A stretch of 64,000 bases of DNA from Mycobacterium sp. E3198 (GCF_001667015.1 NZ_LZIS01000095.1:1-64000), one strand, 5' to 3'; shown: positions 8,050 through 17,773, counted from the stretch's first letter. Numbers and translations are program-made. The notes: generated from the sequence alone by a model not told the origin.

Positions 8050-9678
8050 ATGGTCAGTTATCCGATGTTGCCGCCGGAGATCAATTCGCTGCTCATGTAC
8101 AGCGGTGCGGGGTCCGCGCCCATGCTGGAAGCGGCCGCGGCGTGGAACGGGCTATCCGATGAGCTTGCGGCAGCGGCCAATTCGTTCTCCTCGGTGACTT
8201 CCGGGCTGGCCGGCGGGGCCTGGCAAGGCCCGGCGTCGGCGGCCATGGCGGCCGCCGCGGCCCCGTATGCCGGATGGCTGAGCGCCGCGTCGGCGCAGGC
8301 CGCCGGGGCGGCCGGGCAAGCCCAGGCGGTGGCCGGCGCGTTCGAGGCGGCGCTGTCGGCCACGGTGCACCCGCTGGCCGTGGCCGCGAACCGCAACGCA
8401 ATCGTGCAGCTGGTGCGGTCGAATCTCCTCGGCTTCAACGCGCCGGCGATCATGGCTTTCGAGCACCTGTATGAGGACATGTGGGCCGCCGACGTCTCGG
8501 CGATGACGGCCTATCACGCCGGCGCGGCGGCGGCGGCCGCCCAGTTGAACCCCCTCGCGCAGTTGTTGGCTTCGTTGCCGGTCAACTTGGGCATCGGCAA
8601 CAAGGGCGGCACCGGCAACATCGGCAACGGCAACAACGGCGCCGCCAACATCGGCGTCGGCAACCGCGGCAGCGGGAACACCGGCGGGGGTAATACCGGC
8701 AATTCCAATGTGGGCAGCGGCAACTTCGGTAACAACAACTTCGGCGCCGGGAACACCAACAACGGCAACATCGGCTTCGGCAATACCGGCAACATCGTCA
8801 CCAGCTCCAACCCGGGCCACAACGTGGGCCTGGGCAATACCGGCAACAACAACATCGGCTTGGGCAACTCCGGCGACGGAAACCGGGGTGCCGGCAACAC
8901 CGGCAACAACAACATCGGTTTCGGTTTGACCGGCAACAACCTCGTCGGGATCGGCAACGCGTATTTCAACACGGCAACCAATCAATTCGTCGTCACCGGG
9001 CTGAACTCCGGCGTCGGCAACATCGGTTTCGGAAACTCCGGCACCAACAACATCGGCTTCTTCAACTCGGGCAGCGGCAACATCGGCATCTTCGATTCGG
9101 GTTCCAACCCTTTCACAACAACGAGCCATCTCAACGGCTTCGGCCTCGGCAACTCCGGCACCGCCAACATCGGCATCGGCAATTCGGGGTTCAACAACTT
9201 CGGCGCCGGCAACGGGGGCCAGGTGAACACCGGGTTCGGGAACTCCGGCGGGATCAACACCGGAATCGGGAACTCCGGCAGCATCAACAGCGGTTCGTGG
9301 AATTCTGGCGGCTTCAACACCGGTGACGGAAACACGGGCGACCTGAACACCGGCTCATGGAATTCCGGCAACACCAATACCGGCGTCGGGTTTACCACCG
9401 ACAGCGGGGCCACCAGTTCCGGCTTCGGCAACACCGCCAACAATTCGGGCTTCTTCAACTCGGCCGTCGGCGGATCGTTCAACGGCCATGTGTCCGGCTT
9501 CTTCAACACGGTCAGCGGCGCCACCGGCACCGACGGCCAGAGCTCCGGGGTGGGAAACATCGCCATCCCGGCCGGCCCCTACCTGGGCCCGCTCAACAGC
9601 GGGTTCGATTCGGGCGTCTTCAACACGGGAGGCAGCTTCCTGGCGGGTTTGTTCGGCCTCGCCCGACTGCTGTGGTGA
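8050..9678 (+). CDS. PPE-MPTR family protein
   Basis: This 542-residue PPE protein of the major polymorphic tandem repeat class has an N-terminal PPE domain ([33 protein letters not shown]) of about 175 residues. Some 300 residues of Asn-Gly pentapeptide repeats (NIGxGNxG) follow, becoming GSWNSGxxN and ending with a non-repetitive tail, [10 protein letters not shown]. The ATG at 8050 follows TAGGAGG. MPTR proteins belong to the most recently derived PPE sublineages and are generally exported through ESX-5. The close N-terminal similarity to the preceding PPE suggests a local duplication followed by acquisition of the repeat domain. Confidence 0.9.
   Translation: MVSYPMLPPEINSLLMYSGAGSAPMLEAAAAWNGLSDELAAAANSFSSVTSGLAGGAWQGPASAAMAAAAAPYAGWLSAASAQAAGAAGQAQAVAGAFEAALSATVHPLAVAANRNAIVQLVRSNLLGFNAPAIMAFEHLYEDMWAADVSAMTAYHAGAAAAAAQLNPLAQLLASLPVNLGIGNKGGTGNIGNGNNGAANIGVGNRGSGNTGGGNTGNSNVGSGNFGNNNFGAGNTNNGNIGFGNTGNIVTSSNPGHNVGLGNTGNNNIGLGNSGDGNRGAGNTGNNNIGFGLTGNNLVGIGNAYFNTATNQFVVTGLNSGVGNIGFGNSGTNNIGFFNSGSGNIGIFDSGSNPFTTTSHLNGFGLGNSGTANIGIGNSGFNNFGAGNGGQVNTGFGNSGGINTGIGNSGSINSGSWNSGGFNTGDGNTGDLNTGSWNSGNTNTGVGFTTDSGATSSGFGNTANNSGFFNSAVGGSFNGHVSGFFNTVSGATGTDGQSSGVGNIAIPAGPYLGPLNSGFDSGVFNTGGSFLAGLFGLARLLW
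8584..9630 (+). repeat. MPTR coding repeats (Asn-Gly pentapeptides)
   Basis: This is a tandem array of imperfect 15-bp units encoding N-x-G-x-G / N-x-G-F-G pentapeptides within the PPE-MPTR gene. The third bases vary between units, so it is an old, selected coding repeat. Insertions interrupt the array at about 8800 and 8960. It is prone to length change and to misassembly from short reads. Confidence 0.85.
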
Positions 9679-9716
9679 TGGTTTCGGAGCGGCCAGGCAA
9701 GCTAGGTCGCGGCGAA

Positions 9717-12230
9717 CTACTCGACGCTGACGGCCTCAACGATGTTGAGCCGGGCCGCGCGCCGCGCGGGCGACACCGAGCCGAGCAGGCTGATCGCCAC
9801 CGCGCCGAGACAGAACGCGAACGCCGTCCAGCTCGGGCGGAACGCGACCTGGAAATTCATCATGTCCCCGCTGACGAGGCTGAACAGCCACTGGTCCGCA
9901 CACCCGAATGCCAGCCCCAACGCACCGCCGATGACCCCGATGCCGGTCGCCTCGGCCAGCACCATCCGCAACGTGAACCGGCGGCTGGATCCCATGGCGC
10001 GCAGCACACCGAGTTCGCGGCGCCGCTCCAGCACCGACAGGGTCAGCGTGTTGAGCAGTGCCACCGCCGCCACGCACACCACGATGATCCACACCGCATT
10101 CGCGATGAACATGCTCTGGCGCATCGGGGCCTGTAGACCGGCCAGCTTGGCGCGACCGTCGTACACATAATCCGGCGAGGGCACCACGCGGCGGACGTCG
10201 GCCAGCAGGCGATCGGGATCCACACCCGGCCCCGCGGCGATCTCCAGGGTGGTCGTGACCGGGCGGTCGAACCACGAACGCAGGTCGTCGAGGCTCATCC
10301 CGACCGTCCCGACGACCGTCGAGAAGTACGGGACGAGGGCCAGCACCCTCGCCTGCCGCACGCCGTGCGGCGTTGGCATCCGTAATTGATCGCCGACCCC
10401 GACGTGCAGCGTCTTGCCCAGATTCTGTGAGAGCACCACACCCGCGCCGGCGAGCACTTGGTCGCGCACCCGCGCGTCGAGCGCGCGGTAGAGCGGATCG
10501 GCCGTACCCGGCGCGAAGCCGTCGAGCATGACGCGGGTGCCCCCCACCTCGGCGAACCCGAGCGCGCCCTCGGTGACGTGCCGCACCCCCGGCAGCGCGG
10601 CTATTTTGGCCGAAAGTCCTTGCGGCAGAGCGCCGGTGGGATAGCTGTCGGGCGAGTTCGCGCTCACCCAGACGGGCGTGTCGACGACCGGGGCGAACAC
10701 GTTCCGCGCGGAGCGGATCATGTCGCTGTTGGTGCCGGTGATCGTGACGGTGGTGACCACGGCGATGAGCACCGTCATCACCGTCGCCCACACTCGTCGC
10801 GGCGCCCGCTCGACGGTCGCCGCCGCGAGCGCCCCGACGGACCCGAACACGCGGGCCGCGGCGGCGGTCGCGTTGACAATCGGCGCGGCGAGCGCGAAGC
10901 CGAGCGCTACCTCGGCGGAGAACACCGCCGACACCGCGACAAAGGCCAGGGCGCCACGCTGGTTGAGCACGACCGCGATGGACAGCGCGAAGACCGCGAC
11001 GGCCGCCGCCCCGGTGGTGACCCGCAGCCACCGCGGCACCCGGTCGGCGGCCGAAACCCCGACGGGCGCCAACGCCTCGATGGGGGCGACCTTGTACACC
11101 TGCCGGGCCGCCATCGCCGACGCCACCACGCTGGTCAGCGCGGTCACCGCAACTGCGGCCGGGATGGCGTAGCCGGGCAGCCAGTACTCGATGCGGGCTT
11201 CCAGACCCTGAGTCATCGCCGCGGGCAATCGGCCAATTGCGATGCGGCCCAGGACGATTCCAGCGGCCGATCCGATCGACCCGCCGATGATTCCGAGTAT
11301 CGCCGCCTCCGCCAGCATGTCGCGGACGATGGTGGCGCGGCGACCGCCGATCGCGCGCAACAGCGAGATGACCGGCCGGCGCTGGGTGATCGCCATCGTC
11401 ATCGTGGTGTAGATCAAAAACGCGCCGACCATCAGCGCGACCATGGCGCCCATCAGGGCCATGTAGTTCATCAACTTGACGCCGTCGCCGGCGCGCGTGG
11501 CCCGCATGCTGGGGTCGGCGACGACGGCCCGGCCGTTGACCGCGCGGGTGACGGCGGCGCGAACCTGGGCGAGATCGGCGCCGGGCTTGGTGGTGATCAG
11601 GATCGAGTCGAGCTGGCCCTGCCGCCCGGTGATGTTCTGCGCCAAGGCGAGTGGAGCCAGGACATAGTGTCCGCCGTCGAGGGCCGCGGCCTGCTTGCCG
11701 GTCAGCACCTCACCGACCGTCACCGAGGCGGAACCGAGTTGAAACGTTGCCCCCTTGGCCCGGCCGGTGCCGGGCCCGACCCGGACGGCGTTCGCCGCGG
11801 GCGGTCCCGCGGCCCCGGTTTTCGGGTCGGCCCGCAAGGCGTCTTTCAGGGCGCCGCCCAGGGCGGCGAGGCGATCGTCGGCGCCGAACAGCAGGACCGG
11901 CCCCGACGAGGTGGACACCGTCGTGCGGATCATCGGCGCCGCGGTCGCAACGCCGGGAACCGCAGCCACGTCGGCGGCGATCGCGTCGGGAAACCCGGCG
12001 TCGGTGATGCCCGACACCTCCAGCGAGGCGATGCCCGCGATCCCGTCGGCGAGCCGGTTGACCGATCCGGTGATCGAGCCGAAGATGCCGAACACCGCGA
12101 CCAGGTACATGGCCGACGCCGCCATCACGGCGATCGACGCGATCGTACGGCGGCGGTGCACCGCAAGTTCACGCAGGCTGAACAGCCGCAGCCGGCTCGC
12201 CGCCGCCCCGATCGGCCAGCCCGGTGTCAC
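9717..12230 (-). CDS. ABC transporter permease, FtsX/MacB type (Rv0987-like)
   Basis: This 837-residue membrane protein starts at the GTG at 12230, overlapping the ATPase stop (GTGTGA); longer frames upstream are antisense shadow of the ATPase. It holds two FtsX-type permease modules: an N-terminal helix (TIASIAVMAASAMYLVAVFG), a large extracytoplasmic region, a three-helix block around residues 250-370, a central membrane pair, a second external domain, and a final three-helix block with NTLTLSVLERRRELGVLRAMG. Size and pairing match M. tuberculosis Rv0987 (855 residues), which works with Rv0986. Likely role: export of a lipid, peptide or envelope component; substrate unproven. Confidence 0.85.
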   Translation of the reverse strand: MTPGWPIGAAASRLRLFSLRELAVHRRRTIASIAVMAASAMYLVAVFGIFGSITGSVNRLADGIAGIASLEVSGITDAGFPDAIAADVAAVPGVATAAPMIRTTVSTSSGPVLLFGADDRLAALGGALKDALRADPKTGAAGPPAANAVRVGPGTGRAKGATFQLGSASVTVGEVLTGKQAAALDGGHYVLAPLALAQNITGRQGQLDSILITTKPGADLAQVRAAVTRAVNGRAVVADPSMRATRAGDGVKLMNYMALMGAMVALMVGAFLIYTTMTMAITQRRPVISLLRAIGGRRATIVRDMLAEAAILGIIGGSIGSAAGIVLGRIAIGRLPAAMTQGLEARIEYWLPGYAIPAAVAVTALTSVVASAMAARQVYKVAPIEALAPVGVSAADRVPRWLRVTTGAAAVAVFALSIAVVLNQRGALAFVAVSAVFSAEVALGFALAAPIVNATAAAARVFGSVGALAAATVERAPRRVWATVMTVLIAVVTTVTITGTNSDMIRSARNVFAPVVDTPVWVSANSPDSYPTGALPQGLSAKIAALPGVRHVTEGALGFAEVGGTRVMLDGFAPGTADPLYRALDARVRDQVLAGAGVVLSQNLGKTLHVGVGDQLRMPTPHGVRQARVLALVPYFSTVVGTVGMSLDDLRSWFDRPVTTTLEIAAGPGVDPDRLLADVRRVVPSPDYVYDGRAKLAGLQAPMRQSMFIANAVWIIVVCVAAVALLNTLTLSVLERRRELGVLRAMGSSRRFTLRMVLAEATGIGVIGGALGLAFGCADQWLFSLVSGDMMNFQVAFRPSWTAFAFCLGAVAISLLGSVSPARRAARLNIVEAVSVE

Positions 12231-12970
12231 ACCGGGACCGCCAACCGCTCGTCGGAACCGATCCGGCCGTCCTGCAGGACGATCACCCGATCGGTCGCGT
12301 CCGCGGCCTGTTCGTTGTGGGTCACCATCACCACCAGCCGTCCGCGGCCGGGCTCGTGCGCCACCTCGCCGAGCAGCGCCAAGATGGACGCTCCCGTGGC
12401 GGAGTCGAGGTTCCCGGTCGGTTCGTCCGCGAGGATCAGGGGCGGGTCCATCATGAGGGCGCGCGCCACGGCGACGCGCTGCATCTGGCCGCCGGACAGC
12501 TCGGCGGGCCGGTGGTCTATCCGGTTGCCGAGCCCGACGCGGTCCAGCAGCCGTGTCGCATCCGGTTTGGCCTTGCCCAGCCGGACGCCGTCGAGCAGCT
12601 TGGGTACCGCGACGTTCTCCCACGCCGACAGCGTCGGCAACAGGTTGAAGAACTGAAAGATGAACCCCACGCGCCGATGGCGGAACGCCGACTGCTGCTC
12701 GTCGCTGAGCCGGCCGATCTCGTCGCCATCGAACGTGATCGACCCGGAATCGGGGGAGTCCAGCGCGCCGAGCAGGTGCAGCAGGGTGCTCTTCCCCGCC
12801 CCGGACGGGCCGACGACCGACAGGAAGTGCCCGCCCTCGAGCCGGAGGCTGATCTCGTCGAGCGCGCGCACGGATTGACCGCCCACCCGGTACTCGCGCA
12901 CCACGTCGCGCAGTTCGATGGCCAACGGTCGCTGCCTCGAGGGATTGCCGGTGTCGATGCGTCTGAACAT
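12227..12970 (-). CDS. ABC transporter ATP-binding protein, LolD/MacB type (Rv0986-like)
   Basis: This 247-residue ATPase has Walker A GPSGAGKST, signature LSGGQMQR, Walker B LILADEPTGNLD and a switch histidine in VTHN. That is complete for ATP hydrolysis and typical of the LolD/MacB/FtsE group that pairs with FtsX-like permeases. The start ATG at 12970 (MFRRIDTG) follows GGGAGGA closely. It overlaps the permease start by four bases, which indicates translational coupling. Rv0986 has nearly the same length (248 residues). Confidence 0.9.
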   Translation of the reverse strand: MFRRIDTGNPSRQRPLAIELRDVVREYRVGGQSVRALDEISLRLEGGHFLSVVGPSGAGKSTLLHLLGALDSPDSGSITFDGDEIGRLSDEQQSAFRHRRVGFIFQFFNLLPTLSAWENVAVPKLLDGVRLGKAKPDATRLLDRVGLGNRIDHRPAELSGGQMQRVAVARALMMDPPLILADEPTGNLDSATGASILALLGEVAHEPGRGRLVVMVTHNEQAADATDRVIVLQDGRIGSDERLAVPV

Positions 12971-13315
12971 GGTCCTCCCGCGCGTCCGCACTCGTCAGCG
13001 CACGACCGCCGCCACGCAGAGCGTGCCCCCAAGACGCTGATATGGCAGATAACGAGACGGCGCCACGATCGGTTCATGGGACGGGAGGTTTAACCGTCGC
13101 GGCGTTTGGGGAAACCGGTCGGTCTCTGTCGGGGCGCACACCGCACCCGGGGGATTGGCGTGTCCTGTTTCGGAACGGGACCGGCGAAATAACATCGCGG
13201 TCATCAACAATTAACGCGAAAAGATTTGTTAAGCAGTGGCTTTCCACATTTTCGCTACCTAAACTCTGTGGGGTTAGGGCGGGGGATTTAGAGGTCACTA
13301 GTCGAGCGGGCGGCT
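12971..13315. promoter_or_regulatory. Divergent promoter region between ABC ATPase and WS/DGAT (345 bp)
   Basis: No gene is evident. A relatively AT-rich stretch at about 13190-13275 (with ATCAACAATTAACG and TTTGTTAAGC) precedes the acyltransferase start at 13316. A TAAACT hexamer near 13260 fits the mycobacterial TANNNT -10 box. The acyltransferase start itself has no strong ribosome site, so a short or leaderless mRNA is possible. Confidence 0.45.
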
Positions 13316-14716
13316 ATGGAACGACTAAGCGGACTTGACGCATTCTTTCTCTATCTGGAGACTCCGACGCAGCCGTTGAACGTGTGTTGCATTTTGGAGT
13401 TGGACACCTCGACCATGCCCGGCGGTTATACCTACGGCCGCTTGCGCTCCGCGGTGGCCAAGCGGGTGGCCGGGATGCCCGAATTTCGAATGAAGCTGGC
13501 CGACACGCAGCTGAACCTGGATCACCCGGTGTGGGTGGATGACGAAGACTTCCAACTGCGACGCCACCTGCGCCGCGTCGGGGTGCCGGCGCCCGGAGGG
13601 CGCCGCGAGCTGGCCGACATCTGCGGCTACATCGCGGGGCTTCCGCTGGACCGCGATCGCCCGTTGTGGGAGATGTGGGTGCTCGAAGGCGGCGCCCGCC
13701 CGGGTGCGGTGGCGGTGCTGCTCAAGGTCCATCACGCCGTGGTCGACGGGGTGGCCGGTGCGAACCTGCTCGCCCAGCTCTGCAGCGTCGAGCCCGACGC
13801 GCCGCCCCCGGAGCCGGTGCGCGGCGCCGGTCACGGCAATCCGCTGCAGATCGCAGCGAGTGGACTGATCGGATTCGCCTTGCGGCCGTTGCGGCTTGCG
13901 ACCGTGGTGCCGGCAACGCTGCTGACGTTGGCGCAGACGGCGCTTCGCGCGCGCGACGGGCGCACCATGGCCGCACCGTTTTCGGCGCCGCCCACCCCCT
14001 TCAATGGCGCCGTCAGCCGACTCCGCAACATCGCCTACTCCCAGTTGGATATGCGTGACGTCAAGCGGGTCAAGGATCGGTTCGGGGTGACGGTCAACGA
14101 CGTCGTGGTGGCGCTGTGCGCGGGAGTGCTGCGGCGGTTCCTGCTCGACCGCGGCGAGTTGCCCGACCACCCACTGGTGGCGACCGTGCCGGTGTCGGTG
14201 CACGACAAGTCGCAGCGGCCCGGCCGCAACCAGACCACCTGGATGTTCTGTCGGGTGGCAAGCCACATCGCCGATCCGGCCGAACGCATCCGCACCATCG
14301 CGGCGGGCAATGCCGCCGCGAAAGACCACACCGCGGCAATCGGTCCCACGCTGCTCCACGACTGGACGCAGTTCGGCGGACCCACGATGTTCGGTGCGGC
14401 CATGCGGATCTTGCCGCGCATCCCGATATCGCACAGCCCGGCGTACAACCTGATCCTGTCGAACGTGCCCGGCCCCCGGACCGAGTTGTACTTCCTGGGG
14501 TGTCACGTTGACGCCATGTATCCGATGGGCCCGATCATCGGCAGCGCCGGGCTCAACATCACGGTGATGTCGCTGAACGGGGAGCTCGGCATCGGCATCA
14601 TCGCCTGCCCCGACCTGCTGCCGGAGCTGTGGGACATCGCCGACGCGTTCCCCGATGCGCTCAAGGAGCTGCTCGAGTGCACCGACGTTCAGCCGCAAGA
14701 TAGCTGTCCGCGCTAG
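13316..14716 (+). CDS. Wax ester synthase / diacylglycerol acyltransferase (WS/DGAT)
   Basis: This 466-residue acyltransferase of the mycobacterial Tgs family transfers an acyl group from acyl-CoA to diacylglycerol or a long-chain alcohol, forming storage lipid. The active-site motif HHAVVDG lies near residues 139-145 after an N-terminal MERLSGLDAFFLYLE segment. The C-terminal half has NDVVVALCAGVLRRFL, the PVSVH motif and SNVPGP(R)xxLYFLG, all family hallmarks. Length matches the family norm of 450-500. It is divergent from the ABC transporter operon and monocistronic by spacing. Confidence 0.9.
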   Translation: MERLSGLDAFFLYLETPTQPLNVCCILELDTSTMPGGYTYGRLRSAVAKRVAGMPEFRMKLADTQLNLDHPVWVDDEDFQLRRHLRRVGVPAPGGRRELADICGYIAGLPLDRDRPLWEMWVLEGGARPGAVAVLLKVHHAVVDGVAGANLLAQLCSVEPDAPPPEPVRGAGHGNPLQIAASGLIGFALRPLRLATVVPATLLTLAQTALRARDGRTMAAPFSAPPTPFNGAVSRLRNIAYSQLDMRDVKRVKDRFGVTVNDVVVALCAGVLRRFLLDRGELPDHPLVATVPVSVHDKSQRPGRNQTTWMFCRVASHIADPAERIRTIAAGNAAAKDHTAAIGPTLLHDWTQFGGPTMFGAAMRILPRIPISHSPAYNLILSNVPGPRTELYFLGCHVDAMYPMGPIIGSAGLNITVMSLNGELGIGIIACPDLLPELWDIADAFPDALKELLECTDVQPQDSCPR

Positions 14717-14798
14717 TTTCCGCGGGGGCAAACCGCCCGGTGATCACGCCCCGCCCGGGCTACGCTGTCCTTCCCAACCTCAGGAGGGCCGGTAGCCG

Positions 14799-15584
14799 AT
14801 GCAACCCAACCCGCTCGACCCAGTTGCCAGCGAGCGCCTGTCTCACGCAGGCAAGGTCTTTACGTCCGACCTGTCGATCAACGAATTCGCCCTGCTGCAC
14901 GGCGCCGGGTTCGAACCGATCGAACTCGTCATGGGCGTGTCGGTCTATCACGTGGGATACCAGTTCACCGGCATCAGGCAGCAGTCCGAGCTGCCGGTGC
15001 TCACCGAGGCGACCTACCGCGCGCGGTGGAACGCGATGTCGCGGATGCAGGCCGAGGCCGATTCGCTGGGCGCCGACGGGGTGGTCGGCGTCCGCCTGGA
15101 GTGGCGCCATCAGGGGGAGGGCGAGCACCTCGAGTTCATCGCGGTCGGCACCGCCGTCCGGTACACCGCAAAGCCCGGGGCATACCGGCGTCCCACCGGG
15201 CAGGCGTTCACCAGCCACCTGTCCGGCCAGGACCTGACGACCCTGCTGCGGTCCGGGTACACCCCGGTCGCCTTCGTGATGGGCAACTGCGTGTTCCACG
15301 TTGCGGTGCAAGGGTTTATGGCGATGCTGAAGCAGGCGGGGCGCAACACCGAGATGCCGCAATGGACGCAGGGCAGCTACCAGGCCCGGGAGCTGGCGAT
15401 GTCGCGCATGCAGGGCGAGGCGGAGCGGGACGGCGGAAACGGCGTCGTCGGTGTGCATTTCGCCATCTCGAACTACGCGTGGGGTCACCACACGGTGGAG
15501 TTCTACGTGGCGGGCACGGCCGTCCGCCGCAGCGGCGAGGCCCAAACCCTGACGCCGTCGTTCGTCCTGCCGATGAGTGATTGA
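14799..15584 (+). CDS. Tandem YbjQ/DUF74-like heavy-metal-binding-domain protein
   Basis: This 261-residue soluble protein is made of two copies of a roughly 115-residue unit. Each copy has a leading FTSxLS motif, an ExxxVMG.. strand, a (A)MSRMQxEA helix, then GADGVVGV or GNGVVGV and a final VGTAVR or AGTAVR strand. This resembles the YbjQ (PF01906) fold, usually found as a single pentamer-forming domain. The ATG at 14799 has AGGAGGG upstream. Metal binding is a family label and not well proven. It overlaps the next small gene by one base. Confidence 0.7.
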   Translation: MQPNPLDPVASERLSHAGKVFTSDLSINEFALLHGAGFEPIELVMGVSVYHVGYQFTGIRQQSELPVLTEATYRARWNAMSRMQAEADSLGADGVVGVRLEWRHQGEGEHLEFIAVGTAVRYTAKPGAYRRPTGQAFTSHLSGQDLTTLLRSGYTPVAFVMGNCVFHVAVQGFMAMLKQAGRNTEMPQWTQGSYQARELAMSRMQGEAERDGGNGVVGVHFAISNYAWGHHTVEFYVAGTAVRRSGEAQTLTPSFVLPMSD

Positions 15585-15961
15585 TGACGGCCTTCGATCA
15601 CGAGCGGGTCAGCCACGCCATCGGGGCGGCCCTGGCCGGCCCCGGGGGAGTCGCGTTGGTGGTCAAGGTGTTCTGCGCGGTTCCCGGGGTGGTCCTCGTT
15701 CCGGCGCGCCGAGGCTTTTTCCGCTCCGAGCCGGAGCGGATCCAAATCGGCGACTGGCGGTACGAACTCACCGCTGACGGCCGGTTGCGCGCCGCCCACG
15801 TGGTGAGTGGCATCGTCCTGGCCGAGGAGGTGCTGGCCGCGGGCGCCGTGGGTCCGCACGTGGCCCGTGCGCTCGGACAATTGGTGAGCAGCTACGGCCC
15901 GACGATCGTTCCGAATATCGACGCGGCGCTGGAAGTTCTCGAGAGCGCGCCCCGTTTCTGA
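15584..15961 (+). CDS. Conserved hypothetical protein
   Basis: This 125-residue protein starts at the ATG inside TGATG, overlapping the previous stop by one base, so it is probably translated with the YbjQ-like protein. It has no signal peptide or clear membrane helix. Hydrophobic stretches (GVALVVKVFCAVPGVVLVPA and GIVLAEEVLAAGAVG) look like buried strands of a small domain. I do not recognise a functional family. Confidence 0.65.
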   Translation: MTAFDHERVSHAIGAALAGPGGVALVVKVFCAVPGVVLVPARRGFFRSEPERIQIGDWRYELTADGRLRAAHVVSGIVLAEEVLAAGAVGPHVARALGQLVSSYGPTIVPNIDAALEVLESAPRF

Positions 15962-15972
15962 CCGCGCCCGTC

Positions 15973-16443
15973 TCACCCGCCGTCGCCGGGTTGAGCCTGG
16001 TCGATCGCCACCACCCACCGGCTGAACCGCCACACGCCGTCGTGTTTCGTCGCGGTGAACTCATAACGCCCGGTCAGATCGGGGACCGGCGGGCCGCCGT
16101 CTTTGACGGCGAAAACCTGGACATAACAGTGCCCCGTCGCCTCGGTGTCGCCCTGGCTGGAGAACCAAAACGAATTCAGCGCGTGGCGCCGTTGGTTGTT
16201 TTCGGCCTTGAACCCCGCCTTGCGGACCGCGAGCAGGCTCATGACCGTATCGATGTCCGCCGACAGCGGGCGACCCTCGTGCCACAGGACGAGCTCGGGT
16301 GACTCGGTGAACAGCCCACGAAAGTCGTCGAGCCGGTTCTCGTCGTAGGTGTAGGCGTAGGCGCCGAACAGGTTGATGATCGCCAACCTGTCGGCGACGT
16401 CGAAGGCGGCGCTGCCGACCCCCTCGAGCGGCCCGTTCGTCAC
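15973..16443 (-). CDS. SnoaL-like / NTF2-fold protein
   Basis: This 156-residue single-domain protein of the SnoaL/NTF2 superfamily starts at GTG 16443, just after the cutinase stop at 16451. The frame continues upstream, but only as antisense shadow. Typical features are the first helix VADRLAIINLFGAYAYTYDENRLDDFRGLF, an ELVLWHEGRPL strand, a central NNQRRHALNSFW motif and C-terminal strands ending in GVWRFSRWVVAID. Such folds act as isomerases, cyclases or ligand-binding proteins; no specific substrate can be inferred. The 7-bp spacing suggests co-transcription with the cutinase. Confidence 0.75.
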   Translation of the reverse strand: MTNGPLEGVGSAAFDVADRLAIINLFGAYAYTYDENRLDDFRGLFTESPELVLWHEGRPLSADIDTVMSLLAVRKAGFKAENNQRRHALNSFWFSSQGDTEATGHCYVQVFAVKDGGPPVPDLTGRYEFTATKHDGVWRFSRWVVAIDQAQPGDGG

Positions 16444-16450
16444 GGCGCGG

Positions 16451-17119
16451 CTACAGGCGGCTCGCGGCGAAATCGGCCGCCTGATCCACCATCCCGGCGT
16501 CGACGTACTGCCGGTGCGCGGCCGGGAAGCCCGATCCGGAACAGACCGGATCGTTGGGGACGCACAGGTCGATCGTCTTGGGTGCATACAGCGGGCCGAC
16601 GGTGACCGGCGGCTCGTTGATGATGCTCATGAACTGGCCCGACGGCTTGCCGAACAGGGCGACCGCGGCGACGTGATTGGCGACGTCGGGCGGCATCGGC
16701 TGGGGTGGTTGCGCGAGATTCGCGCCGTCCGGCACCTTGTTCGCGGTGACGAAGCCCATCACCGCCGCGCCCTGGGAGTATCCGCCGAGCACCATTTTGG
16801 TTCTGGGGCAGCTCGCCGCCATGGACTCGACGTGGTGGCCGGCGTCGTTGATGCCGTCAATGGCGGTGGGGAAGTCCGTGGTGGCCGGGTAGTTGACCGG
16901 ATACACGCCCAGCGACTTGCCGCCCACCCGGGAGCGCAGCGTGTCGACGAAATGCTGGCCGATGCCGCCGACCCCGGGGGGCTCGCTGGTACCGCGCGCG
17001 AATACCACCTCGACGTCGGGGCACGGCTCCGCCGATGCCGAGGGAACGGGCGCGATCACCAAAACCCAAATCGGTGCTACCGCAGCGCAAATCAGCTTGA
17101 AAAGGGGAGACAACTTCAC
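16451..17119 (-). CDS. Secreted cutinase-family esterase (Culp-like)
   Basis: This 222-residue alpha/beta hydrolase has an N-terminal signal peptide with cleavage near SASA-EPCPD. The nucleophile elbow GGYSQGA, the early conserved VFARGTSEPPGVGGIG (oxyanion region) and the C-terminal NDPVCSG followed by H in FPAAHRQYVD give the Ser-Asp-His triad; four cysteines fit the cutinase disulfides. Mycobacterial cutinase-like proteins are secreted or wall-bound esterases and phospholipases. The start is a GTG at 17119. Confidence 0.88.
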   Translation of the reverse strand: MKLSPLFKLICAAVAPIWVLVIAPVPSASAEPCPDVEVVFARGTSEPPGVGGIGQHFVDTLRSRVGGKSLGVYPVNYPATTDFPTAIDGINDAGHHVESMAASCPRTKMVLGGYSQGAAVMGFVTANKVPDGANLAQPPQPMPPDVANHVAAVALFGKPSGQFMSIINEPPVTVGPLYAPKTIDLCVPNDPVCSGSGFPAAHRQYVDAGMVDQAADFAASRL

Positions 17120-17229
17120 GCCAAAATTTTGGCATAAGGCGGTGACAGATGCTCGCCGAGCGCGCCGACCTGGAAGCCAACCGACCCCCCCGTCCGGCGA
17201 AGTGGCAGGTCAGGGCCATAACGGCGGCG

Positions 17230-17688
17230 CTAGTTCGCGGTGTCCTGTCTGCGCAGGAAAGAGGTGACGGCGCGCACCACGCCGCGGAAGGCGTACGCGG
17301 CGGTCACCACCGCCAGCAGGATCAGCAGGACGAACATCGGCAGCCAATTGCCGCGGCTGTGATCGACCTCCCACCAGATGACGGTGAACAGGACGACGCA
17401 TGCCAACAGCACCACGTCCCGCCAATTGCCCCGGTACGACAGTGCGGCCTTGCGCAGCGCCCGGTTCCGGTCGGCGACATCGACCAGGTCATCGATGCGG
17501 TCGTCGATGGTGCGTTGCAGCTCGGCGCGCCGCGCGATCGCCTCCGGCGGGAGACGATCCAGCAAATCCATGTCCTGTTTGATCAGCTCCCGATAGTTCG
17601 GGCCCCTGAATTGCCCGGCCGCAACGGCCAGCATCACACCACCGAACACGGGTGCGCTGTTGAGCGCGACCTGTCCCAGACCCACCAC
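17230..17688 (-). CDS. Putative membrane protein of unknown function
   Basis: This protein of about 152 residues starts at GTG 17688, placed six bases after AAGGAG; GTG 17694 lies too close to that site. An N-terminal hydrophobic stretch (APVFGGVMLAVAAGQF) is followed by a charged, probably coiled region (residues 25-80, rich in Glu, Arg and Asp). Two membrane helices follow (DVVLLACVVLFTVIWW and WLPMFVLLILLAVVTAAYAF) with a basic tail. I recognise no characterised family. Confidence 0.65.
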   Translation of the reverse strand: MVGLGQVALNSAPVFGGVMLAVAAGQFRGPNYRELIKQDMDLLDRLPPEAIARRAELQRTIDDRIDDLVDVADRNRALRKAALSYRGNWRDVVLLACVVLFTVIWWEVDHSRGNWLPMFVLLILLAVVTAAYAFRGVVRAVTSFLRRQDTAN

Positions 17689-17773
17689 GTCCACTCCTTA
17701 ACCGGTCGTCAACGTCGGTTCGTTGAGGATCGCCGAACCCGCCAAAGGGATCAACCACCCGGCCGCGACGCCG

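Noticed and set aside
8584..9630. Regular repeats that could suggest a CRISPR array
   Set aside because: The units are 15-bp coding repeats inside one open frame, without unique spacers or cas genes.
10458..12656. A 732-codon plus-strand frame opposite the ABC permease
   Set aside because: It has no domain or ribosome site and is rich in Arg, Gly and Asp; the permease strand shows membrane helices and family motifs.
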